Notes: generated by a model from the sequence alone, not told the origin. Counted from the first letter of the stretch, positions 1-12,720 are shown. The stretch: DNA of 64,000 nucleotides from Trichopria drosophilae (GCA_030407085.1 CM059584.1:100129001-100193000), one strand, 5' to 3'. Numbers and translations: made by a program.

Positions 1-1150
1 AATATTTTTTCTTATAGATCAAATATTAAAAGTATCGTGGGGTCATACCAGTACAGCCACTTATTGGTTAATTATTAAACAGCTGTAATTCTAACAGGTA
101 TCATATATACTACTTGATATTGTAACTGCACTTTAAATACAACCAATATTTTTTGTTTCTTAGGTGAACTATTGAAATTAATTAATGCATTAGTACTGTA
201 GTGATTGTACTACATAAAATGGTTCTCAATATACCCTTTAGTTACAACGTTAGTCATTCCACGTTAAGCGAGATGCTCCTCCCACACGATGCCATACATT
301 TTTTTCGACTATTTTTCAGCCCCGAGTAAACAAAATTGATTTAAATTTGGACGAAAGCGAATGAATCCAAAAATGATCAAAATAAGATTATTTTTTAAAA
401 TATTTTAACATGTGAAATTTTTCGACAATTACTGGGAAATGGATCAAAATCGCATTTAATGTACTCTCTTTGACCTTTATCTATTTTTGAAAACATACAA
501 TTACGATGAAACTGCGTGGATTCAAATTGTATCAGCTGTCGACTAGAATAGGATCACTTTCTAATCGAAATCCAAACAAAATTGAACTTAGTTTCTTTCA
601 GAGGTCCGCACCTAATTGGACACGATTCAGTTTAAAATGGACCAAATGTGAAACTAAACGAATATAAAACGTTACTTTATTTGACTCATTTAGATCTGAT
701 AAGTTCTACATTTTGGTCCATTTGGAACCGAATCTATTCCATACTACAGGATGACAAATTTCTTTAAATAATTATATCTAGTATCTGGAATTTCCATGCA
801 AAATCAAGAAAGAGGATCGATTTTTTCACCTGGGTTGAAATTCCAACAAAGGTATATATAAACATATAAAGACACATGATAAATAGAATCGTGCCTTAAA
901 AATAAAATAGAACTACCGATATCTGACTTGAACGCTGATGTCTGCTGATCATTGGCCACAACTCCTGGATCGTCATGAACTGTTTTATATGACCTATAAA
1001 AATTATTATCAGGTATATATCAGATATCACTAGGAAATACTATTGACACCAGGGAAGAAATTACATTTTACAATTATTTATTTAACACATTTTTGGTAAT
1101 ATAAAATGTTTGTAATATGACCGATCCTTTTATGAAGGTTCGGCAGAAAC

Positions 1151-1153
1151 TAT

Positions 1154-1188
<35 letters not shown>

Positions 1189-1191
1189 TTT
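1151..1191. repeat. (TTTA)n microsatellite, tail of a minus-strand LINE
   Basis: About ten uninterrupted copies of TTTA. On the minus strand this is an (AAAT)n tail that directly follows the 3' untranslated region of the LINE fragment at 1290-1658. The sequence just inside it contains a GGGCC/GGCCC pair (near 1201-1212), so a small stem sits immediately upstream of the tail. Many insect LINEs end in short tandem repeats of this kind, which supports reading it as an element terminus rather than an isolated microsatellite. Confidence 0.85.
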
Positions 1192-1289
1192 GCATTAAAC
1201 GGGCCAAAGGCCCTTTATACATAAGTAAAATACAATGTTCGTGTAGCCAGGAGACATAAAATAAAACAAATAACAGCATAAAATAAATG

Positions 1290-1658
1290 TTAAACATCAG
1301 TAACCGACAAATTGTTACGAACTCTTAGCTTAAAAGATCTTATAGATTCGCAGTTGCGTAAATGAATAGGAACCCTATTCCACGTGCGGCGCAAGCGATC
1401 GACCGACGAATAGAATGCATAATTTGTAGCATTAAACGGTTCAACAAGAATACGCGGTTCACGCAAATTATAAAAAATTGGGCGATAAGCGAAAAGAGAT
1501 ATAATATCCGAACAATTTAACATATTATGCGCAATTTTATAGGCAAACAGGTGATCATAAAATTCATGTAGCTTCCGTACGGACAATACACGAAAAGTAA
1601 GCATAATCGGTTTGTAGTCGTGATCAATGTAAGACATTATAACTATAAAAAAATTCAC
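1290..1658 (-). pseudogene. 3'-terminal fragment of a non-LTR retrotransposon reverse transcriptase ORF
   Basis: A 122-codon open stretch ending in a natural stop. It resembles the C-terminal region that follows the reverse-transcriptase domain in Jockey/CR1-like LINEs. Visible landmarks are an SVRKLHEFYDHLFAYKI-like helix near residues 26-43, an arginine/asparagine-rich middle, DRLRRTWNRVP near residues 87-97, and a final SFKLRVRNNL segment. No polymerase or endonuclease domain precedes it, so this is a 5'-truncated copy, as expected from aborted target-primed reverse transcription. The (AAAT)n tail lies about 100 bp downstream. Clade assignment is by pattern recognition only. No host function is expected. 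Confidence 0.7.
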
Positions 1659-2139
1659 GTTTTATCTGTTAAGTTCAACAATGAATAGCTGTATTTATTT
1701 TAGCCAAAGACAACGAGTATAAATTAATGACAACTTCATAAAAATATGACAATAAATATTACGAATCAATCATCGTTATCATTAGATTTGGTCCACAATA
1801 GTAGTGAATTACATTGAATTATGATCAAATGGTAATCTAGAAAAGAACAAGAAAGATAACAAGATATATCTGTGATTTGCATATAATACTGACGCAGTTG
1901 ACATAGAACATCTGTAAGCAGATTTATAAACACACACATGTATATTCACACTGATGTACGATAATGGTACAGGACGGCACACCTTCTAATGAATTTATGT
2001 ATGAATTCGTGTCTCCATATAAGCGCAGAATCGGACCGCAAGCGTCTCACAAATATCTCCCGTATCAAAGATCTGGCTATTTTACCCGTCAAAGAACGAA
2101 AATGGAAATGGAAAATCGGTAAACATATGTTTTTATTAA

Positions 2140-2434
2140 TTGACCATATCTCACATTAAATACGTACGTAAAACTTTACGTTCCACGCTTACCAGATTAT
2201 TCAGTGGCAGAACGAGTCCGGTACTAAACTTTGTTGACGAAAATTGCAACTATGATAAATTCTCTTATTTTTGTGGTAATGATATCGCACAGTATAAACA
2301 GAATGAAAATATTATAATTAAACAACGATATTGCCGCAGATTACTTTCTCATTTTACGTTGTAAGTAAAGTTCGTCAGTAATGTAGCATCAGCACGAGCC
2401 ATAAATAAAATTACTTACTTACTTACTTACTTAA
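2140..2434 (+). mobile_element. Possible retroelement 3' end with (TTAC)n tail
   Basis: A 74-codon ORF (2140-2364) is followed within 50 bp by ATAAATAAAATTAC and five to six copies of ACTT (2411-2434). A short ORF ending just before a simple tandem tail is the usual look of a truncated LINE or SINE terminus. I do not recognise the protein fragment, so the mobile-element reading rests only on the tail and layout. It could equally be unique sequence next to a microsatellite. Confidence 0.3.
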
Positions 2435-4310
2435 TATGTAATTTTTGCATGATGTTAGGTGTTAGGATTGGTATTTATCAGGTAGAAAGTGATGATTCAT
2501 CTCTTGCTAGATGGACGAGCAGATTTTCCATCTGGATATTTATGACGTACTTAAAGTAGGACAAATCACGTCAAAGATGGCGTAACTTTGTACGTGTGTT
2601 TAACAGTGAAAATATAAGAAACTCCAGAAGAATATTTTCATTGAGTTGAATTGGAATTAAACTAACCTCACATATAATGCAAGTTTTTATATAAATATAT
2701 TCTAAAACCTATTTTTATATGACATGTACGGTGCAATCTGTCACCATTATACTTGTTATATTATTTTTCTATGTTAATATGATAATCTCTAATTATTGGT
2801 AATTTAACCAAATTCATTCAATGTAAATTGTGCATAATATTTCATCAAATTTAAATAAGCTAAAGTCCTCTATGTTCAGGTGTTTCATGTTTTATATTTT
2901 TTATATCTTTTTACATTTAAAATTTGAAATTTAATTTTTACCTCTATTTGAACAATAGAACCTCAATAAATTGAACTTTTTAAGCTTATGGTGTAGATGT
3001 TTAGTTGAGGCATTGATGTTAAGTATACGTTAAGGCATTTTATTAATATTATCACAATATATAGAACAGTATGGATAAAATACATATCTCAATTCGTATA
3101 AAAATATCATCCAAGAATTTTTTAGGGTGATTGGTTATTTGATCCTGCGAGGGTGAGAATGATAAAAGGAGTTCAAGGAATCGTATTGAATTGTGCAGTC
3201 GAGTGCCTTCAATGCCTGCTGCAAGAGACAGACGAATAGAGGAGGAGAGATTGGATTAATATCTGACAATTTCAGATTAGAAAACGCACGATGCGCAATT
3301 GATGATGTCGGCTTAACATTTGAATTTTGCAATTACTTAGTAGAGATATCAGATGAAAAATGTATTAAAAATATGATCACATTATCGTACATTATTGTAG
3401 ATCATTTTTAGAGTACAATACTAAAAAATATGTTATGAATGAATGAAAATTACTTAGTATACAAAGAGTAATTACAAAGATTGAAACTTAAGTTTGAGTT
3501 CCCTTTTTCTTACAGTTAGTATAGTATATAGTAATTCTTGAATGAGATATTTCATGATAAATATGTTCTTTTTAATTTGTGTCCCTCATCGCCTTTTCAC
3601 AAAATGCCTTGTACAACTTTCACGAAGATAGCTTTTAATATAATTAATACATTACGACACACATTATAACACCGTATATTTGAGATGTAGATTAATAAAA
3701 ACAAAAGAAATGATAAAATGTAAACTTTATACATTTAAAATGTACTCACGTTACTTTCTAACAAGGTAGTAAAAGCAAGTAAAAGTAGGAAGCGATTGGT
3801 CAAGGTTACCCAGATATAACTTCTCCATTATTACGTATTATACGTGCCGAATTTAAATAATTTCCAGATTAAGCTCTTGGCCATATAACAAGAGGATTTC
3901 CACTTGCGGGAAGAGGACGTTTTAAGGATGTGCTACTAATCATAACCAAAGTTTTATATTGTTATTGTTTGATTAAAAATATGAAAAATACATGAGTTAT
4001 GAACAGTAGTAGCACGGGTCATTATAATTTTTTAAACAATAATTTTAATATGTAATTTACCTTATTAGAATCAAAATAAAAACTTCAAACAGAGTACCGA
4101 ATAAATTTTTTTTTATGCTCGCAATTATGAACCCATAAATAAACAATGCACGTCATTGACGGGCAAATAATTTCTGATGACAACTCATCTGTTCTAACAG
4201 AGATTAATGCAAATTTTGCTAATAAAATTCACAATTGTGTTATGATGGTAACGATGTCAAGGTTGGACTGTTTTAAACATTTTTGAAAGAAATGAGGACC
4301 AAAGCGAAAA
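2435..4310. other. AT-rich stretch without recognisable genes
   Basis: There are only short overlapping ORFs on both strands (for example 3193-3411 and 3135-3332 over the same bases), no splice-consistent exon chain and no repeat that I could pair elsewhere in the window. Confidence 0.5.
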
Positions 4311-4395
4311 GATTCGATGCGTGAGGATTAAACCCGGGACCTTTCGACTGCCATTCGAATGCTCTACCAAACTAAGCTAAGCACTGACCACTTCG
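4311..4395 (-). repeat. tRNA-like sequence, probable SINE head or tRNA pseudogene
   Basis: Read on the minus strand, the sequence has a D-arm-like block (TAGCTTAGTTTGGTAGAGC), an anticodon arm with stem TTCGA/TCGAA around a seven-base loop ATGGCAG (which would give GGC, an alanine anticodon), and a B-box-like GGGTTTAATCC. The D and anticodon stems pair well. The T stem has only about three good pairs, and no acceptor stem can be formed from the flanks. It is therefore not a functional tRNA gene. A tRNA-derived SINE or pseudogene is the best reading. Cytosolic alanine tRNAs in animals normally use AGC, CGC or TGC, which also argues against a live gene. Confidence 0.55.
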
Positions 4396-7300
4396 CAACA
4401 TTAATTTCGAGATCTTTAAACAATCTAATCATAATGAGGTAATGTGCTACCTAAGTGTCATTCTCGACCTGGTGCGAAATTGAAATTCCCTACACCCGAT
4501 CGATTACACTAATTCTCCTATTAGTTCACAATATTAAATACGTAGTTAACCTGGAAATGAACTTTAATTTCGATCATCGTTCCGAAATACTTGTGACATT
4601 CATTTTCTGAAGCTAACTCGTCAACTATTTTGCAAAAATGGTTTACTTAATAGCAACAAAATGGTATAGTTCTCGTTGTAGCAACCAAACAATATCAGGA
4701 ACAGTGTTTGATAATCTATTTTCATTGTCTGCTTTAGAAAACACAATTTCATGTTCAATTGTTTAGTTTATTTAATATAAACGAGGAATTTATCAAATAA
4801 CTTGCATTGAGGTGAGTTTTAATTGATTTTAAAATGATAAAAATCATGTTGGATTAAATATCGGAGAAAGGAAACGAGTCAGAAGTAGAATGAAATAAAT
4901 CAGTTTAATAATCGGCTTGCACTTTCTTAAAATTCAGTAAATATTACTTAGTAGTACATCCTCACTTATTTGTGAGGACCATTTTTTTTTTGAAACAACT
5001 GAATAAAATCCAACACCTTTAAGAACAACAATTTGTTCTTTTAAAGTAAAATTTTATTTCAGTCCATAAATATGTCCTTTTCACAACTTAACGCCACTGT
5101 AAGAAAGTACAGACACAAATATACGATGATAAATCAACGATAACATCACTGTTCCACTGTTCCAATTTTAATGAAAATATTTACAGAAACGGAGGTTAGG
5201 TTCAGATTATATTTGTACTTGTTAAAACCAAAAATTTTAAGCACTAAATTTTGTAAGCTTTAAATGTCCAACAATCGAATGATCCCAGAGTCATCCCCTG
5301 GAGTCGCATTTTGTTAAAAGTTTTCGATTTTTTCTGAAACTTTCACACATTTTGTGTAGATTTTTCGTATATCTAATATCTCGCATTTGCTTTTTTAACT
5401 TTATCATAGAAAACAGTTATTCAAAAGGACTTCGAAACGATTTTAACAGAAAACGTTTGAATATTTTTCAGCCATACTGAATGACAATAGAATTACCATT
5501 CGTTTTGATTGCAGGCCATAAGCCCGCCAAATGTCAATTATTAATGATGCCTACAATTCCTGAATTAAAATTTCATATACTACAATAGTGTAATATCATT
5601 TATCAAAGAAAGTTAAATAATTGTGTATCAATACGTCTTCGACACTGACAATTTAGGAACAGGATTTTTTAGACGACTGTTTTTGCCCAAGCCAGCTTTT
5701 CTTTATGCGGTTTATTGTCCTATAAGCAAGCTGACAAAATTTCAATAAATGTTTGGTACATAAACATACAGGAAAATTAAATTTGACGTGAACCCTGTGA
5801 GATTTATCAATCCTGGTCTGAATTTCTTATCATGAAAACAGACTCTTGGTTTATACTGTAGAATTTACTGGGTTATAATTTTGTTAATTATTAAGTAATG
5901 TATTAATTGTATTGAATTTATGAAAATGTAAAATATATATAAAGTATATTAACCGTAATATAAGTGAAATTAACTATTTCGATTTTTCGTTCAATATCCA
6001 TAAAAGAGCTGACAAAAATTAAACATATATCGCTTATATTAGTACCTCAGGTAAAAGCATTTTAATGAAAATTAATTTAGCACCTATCATATTCTTTCGA
6101 TAGTATGCGACCCAAATGTAATAATTCAATTGCTCTTATCCATATTTAATTAATCACGTACTACAACCATTTGAATAAAATTATTTTTAATATATGTATC
6201 ACTATGCCACGAACTTGGGACATTTGACGTGACTCGCAAAATGTTCATTTTTATGGGCGAGAGGACGCTCGGCTATGAAATATGATGTCCTTTCCTGCAT
6301 TTAAAATATTACAGAACATTCGGTCAAAACTCAATATTTACGAACAGAATTTTTAAGAAATATAAACTTACAAGTAGATACGAAGAATATTGACATTCAG
6401 AAACTTTAACAGATAATGCTTAATCAAGTAGTGACTAAAAATGTAATGAATCTAAGTTATGATCTACATCAATGTTTATACGAACTAATATAACAGAAGT
6501 GAAATACAATTAATCTTTTAATGCAATAATTGTAGAACTGTACCGTACAAATTTAAAAAAAAAATATGTAATTCAACTAATTTCAACTGAATCTTCATGC
6601 ACTTGCTATAATATATAATTTATTGTGAAAAATGCATTATCTTTGGTAGAAAATGTTGATTTATTGTTATAAAATCAATAAGCGTATGGTAAATAATATA
6701 GTAGCTGTAACGATACCGAAGGACATTTGCCAAAGGATAAACATTAACGACAGGAAAAATGCGCTTAATGTATTAAGTTTAATATGATATAACGAAGTAA
6801 ATATCGACTGTTTTCAAGAAAACATCCCGTTATTGTACAATTAATTCCTAAATTAGCATATGTGATACCGCACGTCCACGTATGTACGTGCAGAAGTGCG
6901 TGACTCCATTTCCTGGATTTGCAAAGGGATTTAGTATTAACTTTGGGCTGAGATAATTTACCTATAAAATCAAAATCATTAATTTGAGGCTGTCTACTAG
7001 ATTCGATTTGTTTTGTAACAGACAAATCCCTTGATCAATAATACCAATGAAAACCAGTCAATGTCCATAATATGGTTTGAAATTATTACGTAATCCATTG
7101 AAATTCAATAGTATACTGCTATGTTCTGTAGCAAATCTAATATTAGAGTTATCATAAGTAACATCGAATGTAGTTGCTTTTAGTAATGGTTTACTCAGTA
7201 AAAAATTAATTGAATGAAATTGATATTGTACACTAATATTAAAATAATACTATGAATTTTGTCAGGCTGTTAAGGTTATGTTGAGTTAATGATAAACATT

Positions 7301-7427
7301 CTGATAGTATCATCAAATCAAACAATTCTACAGAGCCTCCTTAGAAAGTTACAGCAATTTTTAATTATGACATTGGTCCCAAAAATGTCCCGTTAAAGGC
7401 TACGTGTTTGTATTTAATAATTACTTC
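4396..7427. other. AT-rich stretch without recognisable genes
   Basis: ORFs here are short and of random composition. No transposon termini, tRNA-like boxes or tandem arrays were recognised. Confidence 0.5.
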
Positions 7428-7745
7428 GACCCAGACTAAGTCTGGACGAAGTATTGAATTTGGTCACTTCGGGCAAAAAAATTACCCTATAGTTTTTCAT
7501 CAAATGTCGACGTTTCAGACCCTAAGGAACCCAAATCAACAATAAAAAAATTTGCGTCCGTGATCTTGTACGTACGTACGTCTGTACGTCCGTACGTCCC
7601 GTTTTTTTGTCTCGCGATAACTCGCGAACGGATAAGCGTATTGACATAAATTTTTTTTTTTAAATACGCGTCTTGGCATAAGTTAGATCTGATTAGATTT
7701 TGGCGCAGATCCACCCGTCCATTACTAAAAAAAATTAGCCCCAAT
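7428..7745 (+). repeat. Dispersed repeat with GTACGT-rich block
   Basis: It opens with a small hairpin (CCCAGACTAAGTCTGG), continues through a segment repeated at 7928-7993, and contains a run of GTACGT/GTCCGT units (about 7569-7600) followed by TCTCGCGATAACTCGCG. The GC-rich tracts stand out from the AT-rich surroundings. The minus-strand ORF across it (7487-7744) is probably a by-product of the repeat, although it could be the remains of an element ORF. Confidence 0.55.
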
Positions 7746-7927
7746 TAAGTTTCTTCGTAGTTTTTTGCATTTATTTTGAAAAATACAATTTTATTAAAAA
7801 ATGTTTCAAACAAAAAAGATAGAGCATGACATTCCCTACAAAAAAGGTTGTATGCATTTTCTTCCTAAAGTCAACGATAATGCCATAAAAACTGGTTTAA
7901 AATGCTTATGACTATTGTCTGAAAAAG

Positions 7928-8060
7928 TATTGAATTTGGTCACCTCGGCAAAAAAATTACCCTATAGTTTTCCATAAAATTTCGTCGTTTCGACCCCCTA
8001 CCCCCCGGGTTAGTCTTCGCCAGCCCCTCGGGCGCGAAGTTCTTTTACGCCCTTGATACG
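7928..8060 (+). repeat. Second partial copy of the 7.4-kb dispersed repeat
   Basis: Bases 7928-7993 repeat 7451-7516 in the same orientation at roughly 90% identity. Both begin GTATTGAATTTGGTCAC and continue through AAATTACCCTATAG. The copy then diverges into a GC-rich tract with CCCCTCGGGCGCGAAG near 8025-8041. The GTACGT block is absent. Confidence 0.6.
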
Positions 8061-8304
8061 AAAATAACTATTTCGATATATCTAAAAGATGTCTTATAGT
8101 ATATAAAAGATATCCGTCAGAGATCTTTTCGACACTTTCAAGATATCTTTGACGAATTATATGTATATATATTGTATATATAAGATCATAATGATACAGA
8201 CAGTAATTAGTAAAACACAGTAAACATGTAATATGCATCGAATAGTCTATTAGAATATAAGTGCATCAAGTAAGTGTTTTGCAACTTTTATTTATTAATA
8301 TTTC

Positions 8305-8560
8305 GACTGGCCTGTTGTTGGGGTCGAAGTTTTGAAAATGCTCATTTTCAATTTTCATACATATAAGAAACACTATATTGTTGTAACATATCTATCGAAG
8401 CCACTTGGACCTAAATATGATTGGACCCCCAAATATCAATATAATTTTATAATATAATTGAAAGCTGTTAGTCAACAAACGAGTATTAAGGAATAGCCGA
8501 CTCTCCACTGGGTCGAAGTTTCTGAGCGAGCGAAGCGAGCGAGGCACCACGCCAACACTA
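8305..8560 (+). repeat. Dispersed repeat copy A, GCGAGCGAAGCGAGCGAGG motif
   Basis: It matches 19525-19800 in the opposite orientation. Shared landmarks in order are a GGTCGAAGTTTTGAAAATG/CATTTTCAAAACTTCCACC block, an ATTAAGGAATA block, and GGTCGAAGTTTCTGAGCG running into the GC-rich GCGAGCGAAGCGAGCG core and GGCACCAC. The spacing of these blocks is kept between the copies, so they belong to one repeat family. No ORF spans both copies. Confidence 0.65.
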
Positions 8561-11549
8561 GTTTCTATTGAAAATGTGTTCTTGGACGTTTCTGGTTTCG
8601 CTGAGTACGAAAGTAGTGAAGTCACAAAATAGACATCGTCATTTGCAACATGGCGGATTTAAAATGACTGATCAAAATGGATAAAAAGTATATTAATATA
8701 ATTTTATCGTTTTTAGTTTATAATTTGGAATTCATCAAATCATCTGCTGTGAGAATTTGCTTATAAAAATTTTGTTAAACTTGTCACTTTTAATTTTAAA
8801 TGAAATATATCGACGGAAATTTGTAATATAAATGGATTTTTTTAAAACTTTGGTGATAAAACTAAATCAGATTTTAAAAATTCAATACGACAGATATAAT
8901 ATTATGATTCTAATAATTTACTAATGCTGCACGCATATATATCATAAAATTGTATCATTTACTACATGTGGCTGTAAGAGAATTTTTTGTTTCTTTTTTC
9001 CAACATTTCTGGGTGATTGTCACTCTTTCATTTTTGTTACTTTTACCTATTTTTGTCAGATATCGATGTTTTTTATAAAATTCCACTTTTGAAAATAACG
9101 AAACAAAAAAAATCGTTAGACATGGCTATACTTAAAGGAAAGTTTGTTATACTATACATAAATCAAGCCTAACAGACATTCCGTTGACGGACAATGGCAT
9201 CATTTAAAATGACCGTACCTTTGTTTGAAAAATCGTAGGTGATCGAATAAGTACTCATTTTGAAAAGTAATGGTAGTACTAACACATTCAAATAGTACAG
9301 AAGGCCAGAAAACATTATTGCAGCCTGTTCGAAACTTCAAAAGTAGCAAAAAATGCGATTTTCGAACACATAACCTTTACTATCTCAAAATCCTGAAGTG
9401 ATGGGACACTGCTGACTTCGGATTCGGATTCTACGTACAAAATGACGCCGGGCATGACCCTCAGATTCCAAAAAACAAAACCATGTTAACCTGTGTTATG
9501 TAACAAATAATTATTCTGTATGCAATATAACGTAATTTTTGTTAGCAACCATTATAATTGGAATTTTAAAAAACTAATGTAATGAGAACAAACCTGGTTA
9601 TTGTTAGTACCAAATTTGATAAAACGACGAACTTATCTACATTAAATATATGTGCATATAATTTACTATTAGTTGATCAAAGTTTTTAGTATAAACAAAA
9701 CATGGAAGCAGAATAAAGTATTACGCAAATGGTTTGTCGTCGACTGTTTTACAGTGTTTCTATGTGATACTGTTTATGTTTATCAATTGATGAGTCCGAA
9801 AAACGTCTTTGCATTCTTTAGTCTGCAATGAACAATAGAACAGATTGGTACAGAAAATTGATTTCTAGGCCACCTTCTTTGAGAATAGGCACTTTTTGAT
9901 TATATCTTAAACAGACATTTTTTGTTGAGTGTACTGAAATAAGGATATTTGTATATCATAAGGAATTTATTTCATTTAGCATATCATCTATGATGACGGT
10001 ATCGAATAATAGACGCATTATACTAGAAATTACATTCTGTAGACATCAGCAAGTTATTATGTATTGTGGTTATACTTCACTCCATCCATGATTTCAACAA
10101 ACAACGTTAACAACGAGGAAATCGATGAGAATGACGATGACGCTGATTGTTTGCCTTTATCGATCTTCATCATTACGACACCATCATGATTGTCATGAGT
10201 GACACCGTCATTATGCATTGTTGAACCTCGTGATAATTCACCACAACTGCATTCGACGGAAACCATGAAAGTAAAGTTGCGTAATTCATGAATTGGGCTT
10301 CGTTTTATTTAAGAATATTTGGTAGTAAGTGTTGAATTTCACAGTTAGATATAAACATTTTCATGTACTCATATTTACTTCATACCGTGATGCCGAATAC
10401 AGCTTATTCACTATAACAATTTATAAAATTTCGTAAGTTACATTAATTGCATATTTCTAAAACTGCAAACTATCAGCGTTTCCTTTGAAAAAACGACTAA
10501 TTTTATCTAGGCTTATCCTGAAGTATGGGTATTATTATGAAATTGCTAAAAGAAAAGCACTTACTATACTGGCCACGATTGATATTACCGGTACTACTAC
10601 TATAATGCCCCGAAAAGTGGTTGCAGCGCCATCTATGACACTGTTTGGTATTCGTCTTGAAAAGACTTTTCAAATGAGCCTCCCTCCACTCAACCCACAA
10701 TACCATTTAAGATGTTCACCCCCCCCCCCTCGTTCTCCATGTGACCCCTTAGAGGTGGGGAGTCATTCCCCTTTTCAAAATACAGATTTTTTGAAAAATC
10801 GTTTCATGTAGATGTGTTACGTTTTTTTCTTTGAATATCGATGGTCTGTGTAATAATATGGTCTGATTCAATTTTAAGAATATCTATACATTCATATGCT
10901 TGATCATTCCTATGAAAGTCTAAAAGCACATAAAACGAAATTAAACTACAGTTAATATTTACAAATTTCTGCGCTGTATTTCGCTATGTAATGAAATAAA
11001 ATTTTCCTATAGTTCAGATTCAAAACCTGAGTTCAGATTCGTAATCAGCGTAATTCAGCTATTTTTCGAATACAGAAAATGTATGCCGCAGATGGTTAAC
11101 GATAAATACGGGTGCAAGTTAAAAACGTGCCGGTTAAAATGTGCTTTTTAAAATTCGTTTCAAACCCCAAATTTCGAATTCTTTTAAATGTGATTCTAAA
11201 ATCAGAGGTATATAACTTCTCACTTTATCTTTTTGATATAAATTTCTAATGTATTATATGTTTGTATAATATAGAACTTCTTCAGTATTTTTGAAAATCG
11301 AATAACAATTTAGAAAATAGGCATATTATGCTACATAAATACATAAGTGCAGCATATTTTACTCTGAGAAAATTGTTTTGCTTATTTTTTACAGCGTCCG
11401 ATAATAACGTGGTGACGTACATTTATTATGGAAAAATATTCCGTTATTTCTGCTAAAGATTAGTAAATTGTTCTTTCAATTTTGCTGTATGTGTTGGAAT
11501 TTGAATTACCGCTATTAAAAACGGATCTTGTGTAAATTTTCGCACAATT
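8561..11549. other. AT-rich stretch; one C11 homopolymer, weak ORFs only
   Basis: There is no recognisable gene. A run of eleven C lies at 10719-10729. A minus-strand ORF at 10057-10266 has codon composition less AT-biased than its surroundings (runs of GAC, GTC, TCA, TCG) and could be an isolated exon, but no splice partners or homology are visible. Confidence 0.4.
10719..10729. repeat. C11 homopolymer
   Basis: Eleven consecutive C in a locally C-rich stretch. Exact length may be uncertain in an assembly. Confidence 0.85.
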
Positions 11550-11709
11550 GTACTTGGTGTAGATTTCTGCAGTTCCTACATTTCATACACAAATATAATG
11601 TATGGCGCCATCTTCTTAAGTCGATCGACAGCCCTCGCAAAAATCTTACCAATAAGTATATGTCACTTCAATAAAAAAGCGATTCCATCCGTTAGATGAA
11701 AAAAAAAAT
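11550..11709 (+). mobile_element. 5'-truncated SINE copy
   Basis: It matches the 3' half of the SINE at 12001-12380 in the same orientation. Shared blocks are TACTTGGTGTAG, CCTACATTTCATACACAAAT, ATGGCGCCATCTT, AAGTCGATC, CCTCGCAAAA and a terminal GCGATTCCATCCGTTA-type end followed by a poly(A) run at 11699-11708. The tRNA-like head is missing, as expected for a 5'-truncated insertion. Confidence 0.75.
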
Positions 11710-11905
11710 ATTGAAAGTTGATGGGTGTGATTGCCATCGGAGATCAATATTTCGCCCAAGTTGCAAACGATATTTTTCAATATAACGGGCGTGGGGTTCG
11801 ATAAGTTGTTCCTGAAGATTTTTCTTCAGTGCGCGAAATCGAGTTCTACTCCCGGAATGTTTCAAACGAATTTTCTTTGTACTCATAAATAATATACCTG
11901 AAATG
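11692..11905 (-). CDS. Unrecognised exon-like ORF, low confidence
   Basis: On the minus strand a good acceptor (pyrimidine-rich TTTCATTCATTTCAG, about 11904-11918) is followed by an ORF whose ATG lies at 11886. It encodes a basic 60-odd-residue peptide with mixed, less AT-biased codons and segments such as EPHARYIEKYRLQLGR. The ORF runs into the poly(A) of the SINE at 11550-11709, and no convincing donor is visible before that. A GC-richer stretch upstream on the same strand (about 12580-12900) ends in a donor-like GTGAGT and could be a 5' exon. It could be an exon broken by the SINE, a pseudogene fragment or chance. I do not recognise a family. Confidence 0.22.
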
Positions 11906-12000
11906 AATGAAATTTAGAATTCACTTAAAAAATGGTTAATCTGCACACGAAACTAGACATTATAAAAAAATCAGAAGATATTTATAATATAAGCCATATC

Positions 12001-12380
12001 GGCTTTGTGGTTCAGGCGGTTAACGCACTGGACTACGGAGTCGTAGGTCGTGAGTTCGATCCCCGTCCGGTGAACAATTTTTCGATTTCGTTTTCAAGCA
12101 GCAGCTCGCTGTTGGTAAGACGAGCCACGTTGTTTGTTTACGTTTTCGAAAATATTGTTTATCTGGCGGAAATCGACTCATGACCCCCGCTGTACTTGGT
12201 GTAGGTTTCTTCTTCAGTCCTACATTTCATACACAAATGTGAAGTATGGCGCCATCTTTCTAAGTCGATCTGCAGCTCTCGCAAAATTCTCACGATTGAA
12301 AAACAATGTGTCAAAAATTAAGTAAAAAGGGCAATTCCGCCCGTTAATTAATAAATAAAAAAAAAGAAAAAAAAAATAAT
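12001..12380 (+). mobile_element. tRNA-derived SINE, near full length
   Basis: The head carries pol III promoter elements: an A-box-like TGGTTCAGGCGGTTAACGC and a near-perfect B box GAGTTCGATCC at 12052-12062. The body contains the blocks shared with the truncated copy at 11550-11709. The 3' end is GGGCAATTCCGCCCGTTAA followed by an A-rich tail (about 12353-12377). The anticodon arm is degenerate, so this is not a tRNA gene. The G/C hairpin just before the tail resembles the end of the LINE at 1.2 kb, as expected if the SINE borrows a LINE 3' end for mobilisation. That last link is an inference. Confidence 0.75.
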
Positions 12381-12720
12381 TAAATGAGTTTATTCTAGAA
12401 TTGTGCATAGTAATTTTGATTTCCTATTATAATAACTAAGTAACTAAATACATTTTCTGACTTATAATAGGAAATAAGCTATAGCAACGTGAGCATTCAC
12501 GAATTTCGAAACTATCGGCTTCTTCTTGAGCCACACACATTTTCCTCGGCACTCCATAAAAAATTAAATTAGGGAAGTTTAACGCACCCATACTCACAAC
12601 GAAATGTCGATTGCATTTTCTTCGAAGATGATAGTTGAAATCTCGGCCGCGGATACGAAAGGAGAAGCAAAGAGTCTGAACTTGACGCCTAAAGCCAATC
12701 ACGAGTCGATTCACGCCCGG

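Noticed and set aside
10057..10266. 69-codon minus-strand ORF with balanced codons
   Set aside because: Suggestive composition but no splice partners, no recognised domain and no conserved start context.
12001..12075. Functional tRNA gene
   Set aside because: The B box is good but the anticodon arm does not fold with a seven-base loop and the sequence continues into a SINE body with a poly(A) tail.
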